From assembly GCA_017935675.1 (NCBI GenBank), contig JAGBHE010000024.1:1-64000 (forward strand): DNA of 64,000 nt, read 5' to 3'. How positions within the stretch are numbered: the stretch's first letter is position 1; each line of letters opens with the position of its first letter. This DNA is from Clostridia bacterium. Its GTDB lineage: Bacteria; Bacillota; Clostridia; UBA1381. Under the pieces are notes generated by a model. That model saw nothing but the letters and a program-made list of their open reading frames with translations. It was not told the DNA's origin and made no database searches. The position numbers and the translations under genes were made by a program. Below are positions 8,005-15,824 of this stretch, one piece after another.

Positions 8005-9459
8005 TTATCTTCCCTCCTTTGTTTTTCCGACGCACATTAAAGAAGCTCCGCCTGATTTTGTAACGGCTTCAAAAGGAAGCTTCAGCTCATCTGCCAGGAT
8101 TTCCATAATTCTCGGAGAGCAGAAGCCGCCCTGACATCTTCCCATACCGCTTCTTGTACGGCGCTTTACACCGTCTACATCCCTTGCACCCGGGTTACGG
8201 CGTATCGCCTCCAGAATTTCACCCTCCGTAACTCTCTCGCACCGGCACACAATCCTTCCGAATGCCGGATTTTCCTTTATAATTCTGTTCTTCTCCTCCG
8301 TGTCCGCGCAGGCGAATCCGTGCATCGGCGGCCTTACCGGATTATAATCCTTTCTGAGCTTCAGCGAAAAGCCCTGCTCAAGCAGCATATTCCTTATGAA
8401 TTCGGCAATTGCCGGAGATGCCGAAAGCCCCGGAGACTCAATTCCGGCGGCGTTTATAAAGCCGCGGACAGGAGAGGTTATAATAAAATCTCCCGTGCTG
8501 CCGACAGCACGCAGTCCGCAGAAGGAAGTAATCGTCTTTGCAAAGGGAATGGACGGAATGCTTTCGGAAGTCTCCCTTTTTACACGGGCAAGACCGTCGT
8601 CGGTTGTTGATTTGTCCTCCTTATCTGTCATATCAACAGATGTAGGCCCGGTGAGAAGATTTCCGTCTACTGTAGGCGTTACAAGAATGCCCTTTCCCTT
8701 TTCGGTAGGCGTTCTGAAAACAGTATGCACCGCAGCGGCACCGCATTCCTTATCAAGAAGTATGTATTCACCGCGCCTCGGATGAATACTGAATGAGGTG
8801 TCCCCGACCATTGCCGCTATTTTATCGGCATACAAGCCGGCAGCATTAATCACAATCCGCGCTGAGATTTTTTTGCTGCCTGAAGATATCTCAAAAACAT
8901 CATCCTTTTTTTCTATGCCTGTAACCTCAAAATTCCGCAAAAGCTCGGCACCGTTGTCCATCGCATTTCCGACAGCCGCCGCAGTAAGCTCATAGGGACA
9001 TATTATCGCGCCCGTAGGCGCATAGAGAGCACATATCGCCTTTTCGGAAATATTCGGCTCAATACGCCTGAGCTCCTCCCTTTCAACTATCCGGAGACCC
9101 CGGACTCCGTTATTGTTTCCGCGGATAAGCAGTTTTTCAATCATACTGCGTTCCTTTTCATCAAATGCGATTACAAGAGAACCGTTATTTTTATACTTAA
9201 CACCAAGCTCCTGTGCAACACGGCTCATCATTTCCGAGCCCTTGACATTAAGCTTTGCCTTAAGAGTTCCCTCCTTTGCGTCAAATCCGGCATGAACAAT
9301 CGCAGAATTTGCACGCGAGGCTCCCATTGCCACATCATTTTCTTTTTCAAGAATACATATTTTCAAATCGTACCTTGAAAGCTCTCTTGCCGTCATCGCT
9401 CCTGCCACACCGGCGCCGATAACCGCCGCGTCATAATACGCAATACCCTCCGCCGCCAT
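8005..9459 (-). CDS. FAD-dependent dehydrogenase with C-terminal BFD-like [2Fe-2S] domain (GlpA-like)
   Basis: A DAO-fold flavoprotein. The FAD motif GAGVAGAMTARELSR is near residues 15-29, and ASRANSAIVHAGFDA follows. The C-terminus has a bacterioferritin-associated-ferredoxin-like domain with CRC (about residue 412) and GRCQGGFCSPRI, enough cysteines for a [2Fe-2S] cluster. This architecture matches anaerobic glycerol-3-phosphate dehydrogenase GlpA; L-2-hydroxyglutarate oxidases are the nearest alternative. The start at 9459 is 7 nt after GGGAGGA; the ATG at 9465 is too close to it. It is the first gene of the operon and is read from the promoter at 9516-9544, back to back with a DeoR-type regulator. 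Confidence 0.88.
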   Translation of the reverse strand: MAAEGIAYYDAAVIGAGVAGAMTARELSRYDLKICILEKENDVAMGASRANSAIVHAGFDAKEGTLKAKLNVKGSEMMSRVAQELGVKYKNNGSLVIAFDEKERSMIEKLLIRGNNNGVRGLRIVEREELRRIEPNISEKAICALYAPTGAIICPYELTAAAVGNAMDNGAELLRNFEVTGIEKKDDVFEISSGSKKISARIVINAAGLYADKIAAMVGDTSFSIHPRRGEYILLDKECGAAAVHTVFRTPTEKGKGILVTPTVDGNLLTGPTSVDMTDKEDKSTTDDGLARVKRETSESIPSIPFAKTITSFCGLRAVGSTGDFIITSPVRGFINAAGIESPGLSASPAIAEFIRNMLLEQGFSLKLRKDYNPVRPPMHGFACADTEEKNRIIKENPAFGRIVCRCERVTEGEILEAIRRNPGARDVDGVKRRTRSGMGRCQGGFCSPRIMEILADELKLPFEAVTKSGGASLMCVGKTKEGR

Positions 9460-9488
9460 TTTCATTCCTCCCGTAAATTAATAATATA

Positions 9489-9517
9489 TTGACAAATATG
9501 ATTTTTTATATTATAAT
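9489..9517 (+). promoter_or_regulatory. Consensus promoter for the DeoR-type regulator
   Basis: TTGACA (9489-9494), a 17-bp spacer, TATAAT (9512-9517). Its -10 overlaps the -10 of the opposite promoter at 9516-9544 by two bases. Confidence 0.8.
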
Positions 9518-9544
9518 TATAACAAATAAGCCTAAAAAAATCAA
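9516..9544 (-). promoter_or_regulatory. Promoter for the FAD/FAD/DUF1667 operon
   Basis: On the minus strand TTGATT (9539-9544), a 17-bp spacer, TATAAT (9516-9521). RNA polymerase cannot occupy this and the regulator promoter at once, so the two units should compete. Confidence 0.75.
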
Positions 9545-9609
9545 CACTGATACCAAAAAATGCAAAATAATCATTAATTATATTTAAAATAATCAAAAAG
9601 AGGTGCGAT

Positions 9610-10362
9610 ATGTTCAAAGAAGAACGCTGCAGCGAAATTCTGAGGCTGCTGAGAGAAAACGGATTTCTAACGGTTGATTACCTTTCCGAAAAGCTTCATT
9701 ACAGCCCGGCAACAATAAGAAGAGATCTCGTTTATCTCGCCAGGAAGGGCTCAATTGAAAAAAGCTACGGAGGTGCTGCAATAGCTGATATTGACAAGCG
9801 GCATGTTCTGCCCTATGCTATGAGAAAGCAAAGCTTTACTCAGGAAAAGAAGAAAATTGCCTCCCTTGCGGCAACGCTTATTGATGAAAACCAGGTCGTA
9901 TTTATCGACGGTTCAACAACAGCTGCCGGAATTATAGACTATATTGACCCGCGCAGAAACATTACCGTTGTCACAATAAATCTCGAAAACTGTATAAAAC
10001 TCCGCGAACGCGGCATACGAGGCTTCTGTACGGGCGGCGAAATTTCTTCGTCAACTCCCTCTCTCAGCGGCAGACTTACCTGTGATATGCTTTCCCGCAT
10101 CAATATGGACATCATGTTTTTTGCCTCGAAATCCCTGTCGGCCGACGGAGTGATATCCGAATACAGTGAAAGCGTTATGAGCGCTGTTACGGCAGCTATG
10201 GAGAATTCCTCAAAAAAGGTATACCTGACCGATTCCAGCAAGGTCGGAACGTCATCAATGTTCAACCTGTGTACCCTCAGCGATATTGACACGGTAGTAA
10301 GCGACAAGGATATTTCAAAAAAATTCAGACAGAAATTCAAAAATGTAACCTTCTTGTTTTAG
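9610..10362 (+). CDS. DeoR/GlpR-family transcriptional regulator
   Basis: The N-terminal 57 residues are a DeoR helix-turn-helix (RLLRENGFLTVDYLSEKLHY, then SPATIRRDLVYLARKG). The rest is a DeoRC sugar-phosphate sensor domain with IDGSTTAAGIIDYI and TDSSKVGTSSMFNL. The 250-residue length is standard. DeoR proteins usually repress and are released by a phosphorylated substrate; GlpR senses glycerol-3-phosphate. The divergent GlpA/GlpB/DUF1667 operon with an overlapping promoter is the obvious target. GAGGTG lies just before the ATG. No clear terminator follows; the first copy of the 74-bp repeat begins 33 nt downstream. Confidence 0.88.
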   Translation: MFKEERCSEILRLLRENGFLTVDYLSEKLHYSPATIRRDLVYLARKGSIEKSYGGAAIADIDKRHVLPYAMRKQSFTQEKKKIASLAATLIDENQVVFIDGSTTAAGIIDYIDPRRNITVVTINLENCIKLRERGIRGFCTGGEISSSTPSLSGRLTCDMLSRINMDIMFFASKSLSADGVISEYSESVMSAVTAAMENSSKKVYLTDSSKVGTSSMFNLCTLSDIDTVVSDKDISKKFRQKFKNVTFLF

Positions 10363-10395
10363 CCGCCAATCGGGAAAATCTCAATCTGACGTGAT

Positions 10396-10469
10396 ATTTC
10401 TGTAATAATACGGTACATTTTGCACATAAATCACGCCTGTATATATTTAAATTGTAAATTTTTTCTTAT
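10396..10469 (+). repeat. 74-bp direct repeat, copy 1
   Basis: This AT-rich block is repeated at 13233-13307 in the same orientation, identical except for one extra T in a T-run. The two copies bracket the three leftward surface-protein genes. This copy begins 33 nt after the DeoR stop codon. Together with the hairpin at 10500-10539 and REP copy B it fills the 306-bp gap 10363-10668. Confidence 0.9.
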
Positions 10470-10499
10470 AATCCCGTTTTCGACAGTTAAAAAAATCAA

Positions 10500-10539
10500 A
10501 AGGGTATTAAATCGCATACTTACGCGATTTAATACCCTT
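10500..10539 (-). terminator. Terminator of the surface-protein cassette
   Basis: AAGGGTATTAAATCGC (10500-10515) and GCGATTTAATACCCTT (10524-10539) make a perfect 16-bp stem with an 8-nt loop. On the minus strand it is followed by TTGATTTTTTT, the form of an intrinsic terminator for the genes ending at 10669. Confidence 0.75.
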
Positions 10540-10544
10540 CTGTT

Positions 10545-10636
10545 GCACAAGGGGGCGGTTCAAAATTGCTTAAAATACCTAAAAGATCTCTCTAATTCCC
10601 ACTTTTCGAACACAGGAGAACCGTTCCCTTGTGTTT
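10545..10636. repeat. REP-like element, degenerate (copy B)
   Basis: GCACAAGGGGGCGGTTC (10545-10561) faces GAACACAGGAGAACCG (from 10608) and CCCTTGTGTTT (10626-10636). It is a diverged version of the unit at 6336-6418, 32 nt downstream of the lipoprotein stop. Confidence 0.65.
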
Positions 10637-10668
10637 ATGTAACAAAAATCAAACAATATTATCTGTTT

Positions 10669-11478
10669 TTATTTCAATTCAATTAAACTATTAACCAATT
10701 TACTCTCTAATTCTTTTTGTTGAGAAGCGGTTAATAAATTAGAGGTTCTAACAATCATAGTTCCGACTATTTTGTGCGAACCTGAAGCAAAGATGCCCCC
10801 ATCAAACGAGGCTAAATATGTATTTCTTGTTTCAGCTTCTTCGACAGTATTATACACCTCTATGCTTCCGCCGCAATCAGTTCCTTTCTCAATGATGCTG
10901 TTTCCGCTTGTTTCCGACTGATTAACTAAATTATATGAGAAGTATACCTGCGCTATGTAACCGCCCTGTTTACCTAATTGACCATTTGGGTCATTATCCT
11001 CTGTTGCAGCAGACACACCGTCAATACCATCTGTTGCTTGTACTCTCTCTATAACAAATGCTTCTGTCGGCGCAGTGACTTGTTTTAATTGCTTTATACT
11101 ATTTTCATAAGCTGTTCCTGCATCAGAGAGTTGTTTTAGTATATCGGTATAATCAATAGCATTAAGTTTTTCTGTTTCGCTCTTTATAGCTTCAAGTTCT
11201 TTTGGCTGTTCGGGAAGTGTAGCCTTACGAGTCTTCGCTGTTGACACAGTTGTTTCAAGTGTTGAAATTGCATTTTCATCAAACGCTTTCTCACCAGATG
11301 CAATCAATTTTTCTGCTTCAGATACAGCAGTATCTAATTCCGTATTCAGATTTTCAACTTTTGTTGTTGCTGTTTTAAATTCAGATATTGCAGTCTTTTC
11401 TTCTTTTGATGTACAACCTGTCAAAATAGCAACAGACAGTATAACCAACACTAATAAAATATTTGTTCTTTTTAACAT
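10669..11478 (-). CDS. Lipoprotein of unknown function
   Basis: A 269-residue exported lipoprotein. The signal peptide ends in the lipobox LTGC at residues 19-22, so the mature protein is lipid-anchored outside the membrane. Residues 30-140 are rich in Glu, Lys and Thr with a heptad-like pattern, probably a helical stalk. The C-terminal part (about 145-269) looks globular and contains one CGGS cysteine. I do not recognise the family. AAGGAGG stands 8 nt before the ATG. It is the last gene of a three-gene operon with 11528-11689 and 11703-12878, and transcription likely stops at 10500-10539. Confidence 0.75.
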   Translation of the reverse strand: MLKRTNILLVLVILSVAILTGCTSKEEKTAISEFKTATTKVENLNTELDTAVSEAEKLIASGEKAFDENAISTLETTVSTAKTRKATLPEQPKELEAIKSETEKLNAIDYTDILKQLSDAGTAYENSIKQLKQVTAPTEAFVIERVQATDGIDGVSAATEDNDPNGQLGKQGGYIAQVYFSYNLVNQSETSGNSIIEKGTDCGGSIEVYNTVEEAETRNTYLASFDGGIFASGSHKIVGTMIVRTSNLLTASQQKELESKLVNSLIELK

Positions 11479-11527
11479 ATAATATTCCTCCTTGAAATTT
11501 TGCTTTATAGTATAATCAAAATATTTT

Positions 11528-11689
11528 CTAATCTACGCATTTGGCACACAGTGTCAAGCCTGCACGTAGTGCATCATCCATTGTTACTGCATAACGGTTC
11601 TTGCCTCCGCAATTCGGGTCAAAATATATGTTAGCAAACAGGGAGAATATAACCCCTATAATCGCCAGATATATTTTATATTTTCTCAT
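11528..11689 (-). CDS. Small membrane-anchored protein with a CGGKN...CxKC tail motif
   Basis: A 53-residue ORF: a basic start (MRKYKIYL), one hydrophobic helix (about residues 8-22), then an external tail with CGGKNRYAVTMDDAL and AGLTLCAKC. The same tail pattern closes the upstream protein (11703-12878): C-G-G-K-N, YA, T, A, AGLT, C-x-K-C. AGAGG lies 7 nt before the ATG and the gene starts 13 nt after the stop of its neighbour, so it is a genuine operon member. The three cysteines suggest metal or redox chemistry, unproven. Tail motifs of the form YH...C...A...G..PC..C are common additions to exported Firmicutes proteins. Confidence 0.75.
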   Translation of the reverse strand: MRKYKIYLAIIGVIFSLFANIYFDPNCGGKNRYAVTMDDALRAGLTLCAKCVD

Positions 11690-11702
11690 TTGTTAACCTC
11701 TA

Positions 11703-12878
11703 TCAATTTGCACACTTTGAACAAGGTGTTAGCCCTGCGCTTTTTGCAGCCTCTAACGTTGTAGCATAGCTATTTTTGCCTCCGCAGGCTGCACTGAAAT
11801 GATACTTTTTGCCTTTTGGAGTACGATATACGCCCGTTCTTATTGGATTAGAAGAAATCTGAGAGCTTGACTGTTGATTTGAGCTTGCTTCTGCTTCTTT
11901 TTTCTGAATTTCCACAATTTTTCCTTTTGCTCTGTTAAGATAATCAAGAGCATATTTTTGTTGCTCGCTGTTCATATTACCCCAATTCGCATCACAAAAC
12001 CATTGAAATTCGTCTCTAGCTTCATAATACAAACCATTGTTGAAATATTCAATACCTTTTGCCATACCGTTATCAAAATCCTGAGTTGACATTATGGTAG
12101 TAACTACCTCAACATTAGAGGTATTGCTATTTGGAATACGTACATCAAACAGCATCGCGCCCGATGAGTCATATGATGCGGACACATAATATGTGGGCTC
12201 TGTTTCTCCTTTTTTTGTATATTTTATATATAGATTTCCATCACTATATGTAGCTGTTTCCTCCGCATAATCACCTAAAACCAATGCAGAATTATCGTAT
12301 ATATAGCTATAGTAGTCATCATTGCTCATATCCTTATAAATATATGAATAAATTTTATATCCATCAATATCCTTTTCACTTACCAGAGGGATATTATAGC
12401 ATTTTCCCAAGTCTGGAATATCCGGATAATCTTTGTATGCATATACATCCTTTGAACAAATTACAACAGACTTATTCTTTTCACTCCAATCAACAAATGT
12501 ATTATAGGCTTCCGATATAGCTCTCACAGGTACAAGCGTTCTGCCATCTACGATACACGCAGGAGAATCAAGAGCAACTGAGTTTCCGTTTACCGACATT
12601 GTTGTTCTATCTACTGTAAGAATAATGTTTGTTGTATTTTTGGAGGATGTAACGGTCTTAGTATTATCATCCCAATGAACACTTGCGCCGAGTGCCTCAA
12701 ATATTGCTCTCAAAGGAACCATCGTCCTGTCATTAATAATTTGCGGCTGAACATCAAACTGAAGTTGCTTTCCATTCAAATAAACGCTGATGGCATCATT
12801 GTTAGCAAAAGTAGGTCTGCTGATTGACGCGATAAGCATTACCACAGATAACGCCATTGTTAATAATTTTCTTTTCAT
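11703..12878 (-). CDS. Secreted protein with copper-amine-oxidase stalk domain and C-terminal Cys motif
   Basis: A 391-residue exported protein. A signal peptide (about residues 1-25) precedes a copper amine oxidase N-terminal-like (stalk) domain with two repeats marked by IINDRTMVPLRAIFEALGA and IVDGRTLVPVRAISEAY. A middle region of unknown fold follows, then the tail KKYHFSAACGGKNSYATTLE and AGLTPCSKCAN. Despite the domain name there is no amine oxidase activity implied; these modules are wall or surface stalks. The start at 12878 has AAGGAGG 7 nt upstream; the in-frame ATG-like start at 12932 lacks one. It leads the cassette and is read from the promoter at 13055-13083. Confidence 0.82.
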   Translation of the reverse strand: MKRKLLTMALSVVMLIASISRPTFANNDAISVYLNGKQLQFDVQPQIINDRTMVPLRAIFEALGASVHWDDNTKTVTSSKNTTNIILTVDRTTMSVNGNSVALDSPACIVDGRTLVPVRAISEAYNTFVDWSEKNKSVVICSKDVYAYKDYPDIPDLGKCYNIPLVSEKDIDGYKIYSYIYKDMSNDDYYSYIYDNSALVLGDYAEETATYSDGNLYIKYTKKGETEPTYYVSASYDSSGAMLFDVRIPNSNTSNVEVVTTIMSTQDFDNGMAKGIEYFNNGLYYEARDEFQWFCDANWGNMNSEQQKYALDYLNRAKGKIVEIQKKEAEASSNQQSSSQISSNPIRTGVYRTPKGKKYHFSAACGGKNSYATTLEAAKSAGLTPCSKCAN

Positions 12879-13054
12879 CTTAGAATCCTCCTTACGTTTA
12901 TAAAAAAATGCATAACCACATATCACAGCCACGCACTAAAAAAACGCAGCCTGCAATTGTTGCTACACAATTCATACTTATTCGTAGTATAATAAACAGA
13001 GCTTACGTTCTTTTACAAACGCAAACCACGAATAAAATATTGTGCAGCACATAC

Positions 13055-13083
13055 ATAATATCACAAATGTAATAATTTGTCAA
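13055..13083 (-). promoter_or_regulatory. Promoter of the surface-protein cassette
   Basis: Minus-strand TTGACA (13078-13083), a 17-bp spacer, TATTAT (13055-13060). It drives 12878-10669. Confidence 0.75.
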
Positions 13084-13232
13084 GCATTGTTTTTTTTGAG
13101 TTTCCCCATTTAAAAACAAGATTTTATCAAGTTTTTTGAGAACAAAAAAAGTCGGTAATGATGCTGAATTGTGGGAACAATTTATGCATGTAACTCTAAA
13201 AGATTTATAGTGCTAACGCTTAAAGACGGGAC

Positions 13233-13307
13233 ATTTCTGTAATAATACGGTACATTTTGCACATAAATCACGCCTGTATATATTTAAATTGTAAATTTTT
13301 TTCTTAT
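13233..13307 (+). repeat. 74-bp direct repeat, copy 2
   Basis: Matches 10396-10469 base for base apart from one added T. It ends 4 bp before the -35 of the promoter at 13311-13339, so it could carry upstream control sites for the rightward gene. Confidence 0.9.
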
Positions 13308-13310
13308 GAT

Positions 13311-13339
13311 TTGACAAATCCGCAAAAGTGGGGTATAAT
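13311..13339 (+). promoter_or_regulatory. Perfect sigma-A promoter for the 13431 gene
   Basis: TTGACA (13311-13316), a 17-bp spacer, TATAAT (13334-13339). It may also feed the long conserved operon that begins at 14411. Confidence 0.85.
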
Positions 13340-13430
13340 ATGATAGAATTCGTTTATTATGCCCTTCGGCAAAACAGACGCCCGCAAATTGACGCAGGCG
13401 GCAGTTTAACAGGAAAGGAATAAAAAAACC

Positions 13431-14390
13431 ATGAAAAAAAAGCTACTGATAATACTTGCATCCTGCTTCGCTTTTTCAGGTGCGGCTCATGCAGATGATA
13501 CATGGAAGGATCTTTATGTCACAAGGCTTATGAAGCTGATGAGCGCCAATCCTACATATACCGATATAGCTCTTACCGACCTTGACCAGAACGGGATTCC
13601 CGAAGCATTTCTTATAAAAAAGGGTATTCAGGGCGGAATAAATACCGGTATCACCTTCAGGGATAACGTGCTGTCCACCATTGAAACACCCCTTAATGTA
13701 ACAGGCGGCTGTCTTGAGGATATCACCGTTTACGATGTAGACGGCAAAAGCGTTTTTGTCGGCAAGGAAATAGGCCGTTACACTGCTGAAATTCAGTACT
13801 ATGAGCTGTCGCTCAGCGGAAATGTGCTGACGTGCACAAGAGTCTCAAAAAACGATTACGCGGATTATGCGGCGCTTCCCTACAGAGATGTTTACGGCGA
13901 TGACTTTTACACAGGAGATTTTCCCGACAGGTCAAAGCTTCATTCCTTTATAGAGCTTTACAATCTGCCTACGCATATCAATGTAAAGCCTGCTACGGCA
14001 AAGGTTTCGGTAAACGGGAACATGGTGGACATGTCCGGAATTTTCGTTTCGGAAAGCAACTACTATAAAATCAGGGATGTGGCAATGGTTCTCTCTACCG
14101 GAGTCAACAGATTCAGCATAAGCTGGGATGAGGCACAGTCCGCAATAAGCATAACCACAGGAAGAAAATATTCTCCTGTCGGAGGTGAGCTTTCGGGGGA
14201 CGTTGATCTGACGGGGGTTTCCGTTGCGGCCTGTGAAGCACGGCTCATTGTAAACGGTGAGGAGCACACGCTTTCAGCCTACAATATAGACGGCAATAAT
14301 TACTTCAAAATCCGCGATTTGTCTGAGCTTATCGGCTTCACCGTAGGCTGGGACGGAGCAAGCGGTACGGTAACCATTGAAAATAACTGA
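13431..14390 (+). CDS. Secreted protein with two copper-amine-oxidase-type stalk repeats
   Basis: A 319-residue exported protein with a signal peptide ending AAHA-D at about residue 21. The N-terminal half (ALTDLDQNGIPEAFLI) resembles the calcium-binding-like DxDxNG loops of some surface proteins. The C-terminal half has two stalk repeats, marked by SNYYKIRDVAMVL and NNYFKIRDLSELIG, each ending in a short beta motif (ISWDEAQSAISI; VGWDGASGTVTI). No enzyme active site is apparent. AAAGGAA lies about 11 nt before the ATG. The next gene starts 20 bp downstream, so this gene may be cotranscribed with the M50 protease and the scp genes. Confidence 0.75.
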   Translation: MKKKLLIILASCFAFSGAAHADDTWKDLYVTRLMKLMSANPTYTDIALTDLDQNGIPEAFLIKKGIQGGINTGITFRDNVLSTIETPLNVTGGCLEDITVYDVDGKSVFVGKEIGRYTAEIQYYELSLSGNVLTCTRVSKNDYADYAALPYRDVYGDDFYTGDFPDRSKLHSFIELYNLPTHINVKPATAKVSVNGNMVDMSGIFVSESNYYKIRDVAMVLSTGVNRFSISWDEAQSAISITTGRKYSPVGGELSGDVDLTGVSVAACEARLIVNGEEHTLSAYNIDGNNYFKIRDLSELIGFTVGWDGASGTVTIENN

Positions 14391-14410
14391 TTGAAAGGTT
14401 TATGATATAA

Positions 14411-15064
14411 ATGCTGCGAGATATAACCACGATTGTTTTAAATGTGCCTGCGGCACTGATTGCCCTTTCCGTTCATGAGTTCGCCCACGGCTATGTGTCT
14501 TCAAAGCTCGGCGACCCCACACCGAGAGCACAGGGACGTCTTACGCTGAATCCTATGGCACATCTTGACCCGATCGGCACCCTTCTTATGATTTTCACAG
14601 GCTTCGGCTGGGCAAAGCCCGTTCAGATAAACCCTATGTACTATAAAGACAGAACAAAGGGTATGGCTCTTACCGCTGCGGCAGGACCTGTTTCAAACTT
14701 TATTATGGCATTTATCGGAATGCTTATCGGGGTAATACTCGCCTGTATCCTTTCTTCGGCAGGCGTATCAGGAAGCGTCGTTTCATGGATACTTACCTTT
14801 ACATCGGTATTTACTCAGCTGAACCTGTGCTTTATGGTATTCAATCTCATACCGTTTCCGCCCCTTGACGGCTTTAAAATATTCGGAATGTTCATGCCGA
14901 GAAATGTTTATTATAAAATTCTGCAATATGAGCATTATATAATGTATGCACTTATGCTGCTTTGCCTTCTCGGAGTGTTTTCAAGTATAATCGGAACAGG
15001 CGTCAGCTTCGTTTACAGATTAATCTACGGAGCTGTTATGAATATTGTAGGACTTTTCTTTTAG
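14411..15064 (+). CDS. Site-2 protease family (M50) membrane metalloprotease
   Basis: An intramembrane zinc protease of the YwhC type. HEFAH at residues 23-27 gives the HExxH motif, NPMAHLDPIGTLL supplies the family's N-terminal pattern, and NLIPFPPLDGFKI carries the third ligand (DG) near residue 150. The 217 residues contain about five to six hydrophobic segments and no PDZ domain, as expected for this short subfamily, whose substrates are unknown. It directly precedes scpA, a frequent arrangement in Firmicutes. The SD is weak. Confidence 0.88.
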   Translation: MLRDITTIVLNVPAALIALSVHEFAHGYVSSKLGDPTPRAQGRLTLNPMAHLDPIGTLLMIFTGFGWAKPVQINPMYYKDRTKGMALTAAAGPVSNFIMAFIGMLIGVILACILSSAGVSGSVVSWILTFTSVFTQLNLCFMVFNLIPFPPLDGFKIFGMFMPRNVYYKILQYEHYIMYALMLLCLLGVFSSIIGTGVSFVYRLIYGAVMNIVGLFF

Positions 15065-15082
15065 CCGGAGGCGTAATCTGAT

Positions 15083-15808
15083 ATGGAAAAAATTTCGTAC
15101 AGGCTCGACAGCTTTGAAGGGCCTCTTGATTTGCTGCTGACCCTTATCCAGAAAAACAAGGTCAGCATTTACGACATACCCATACTTGAAATAACAGATC
15201 AGTATATGGAAATAATAAGCAGTGCGGAAAACACCGACCTTGACTATACGGGCGAATTCCTCGTGATGGCCTCCCAGCTTTTGTATATAAAATCAAAAAT
15301 GCTGCTGCCGAAGCCTGAGGAAGAGGAGGAAGAAGACCCAAGAGAGGATCTTGCCGCACGTCTGCTCCTTTACAAGAAATACAAGGAGGCTTCGGCTGAG
15401 CTTCGCAAAAATGAGTTTGCAACAAAGCACATGATTTTCAGGGAAAGTGAAAAAATCGATTTTCCCCTGCCGCCTTACAGCCGGCATCATGAGCTTTCCG
15501 AGCTTATGGAGGCATTTGAAAACATACTTTCAAGAAGAGAGCGGCGCAGGGCTCCCGATAAGGCGGCATTTACAGGCATTGTCGGGCATGAAAAGGTGTC
15601 GGTTGACGACATGGTAGAAAAAATATGCAAGCGGCTTTACGGAAAAGGGAAAATAACATTTGACTCGCTTTTTACGGGCAACATCTCAAAGCCGGAAATG
15701 GTAGCAACCTTTTTAGCGGTGCTTGAAATGATAAAGCTTGCAAAAATACACGCTGAGAATGACGAAAAAACAAACAAGCTTTTAATCGTCAAGGGCAGCG
15801 CTGCATAA
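15083..15808 (+). CDS. scpA: Segregation and condensation protein A
   Basis: The kleisin subunit of the SMC-ScpAB complex that compacts and separates chromosomes. The N-terminal signature SFEGPLDLLLTLIQKNKVSI is at residues 8-27, EEEEEEDPREDLAARLL marks the acidic linker, and the C-terminal winged helix (ITFDSLF...EMVATFLAVLEMIKL) binds the SMC head. The length of 241 residues is normal. GGAGG lies 11 nt before the ATG. scpB follows at 17 bp, as in most Firmicutes. Confidence 0.95.
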   Translation: MEKISYRLDSFEGPLDLLLTLIQKNKVSIYDIPILEITDQYMEIISSAENTDLDYTGEFLVMASQLLYIKSKMLLPKPEEEEEEDPREDLAARLLLYKKYKEASAELRKNEFATKHMIFRESEKIDFPLPPYSRHHELSELMEAFENILSRRERRRAPDKAAFTGIVGHEKVSVDDMVEKICKRLYGKGKITFDSLFTGNISKPEMVATFLAVLEMIKLAKIHAENDEKTNKLLIVKGSAA

Positions 15809-15824
15809 AAATCCGGAGGAATAA

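Larger units (their letters stand above)
12879..13430. other. 552-bp intergenic region with divergent promoters and repeat copy 2
   Basis: It holds the leftward promoter 13055-13083 with a leader of about 170 nt, the 74-bp repeat copy 2 (13233-13307), and the rightward promoter 13311-13339. On the plus strand 13097-13210 stays open for 37 codons after a stop and ends in protein-like sequence (AELWEQFMHVTLKDL, TAG at 13208), but has no start codon with an SD; it may be a gene remnant. I see no RNA gene. Confidence 0.6.

Noticed and set aside
11703..12878. Copper amine oxidase enzyme
   Set aside because: Only the N-terminal stalk-like repeats are present; the catalytic domain with its topaquinone tyrosine and copper histidines is absent.
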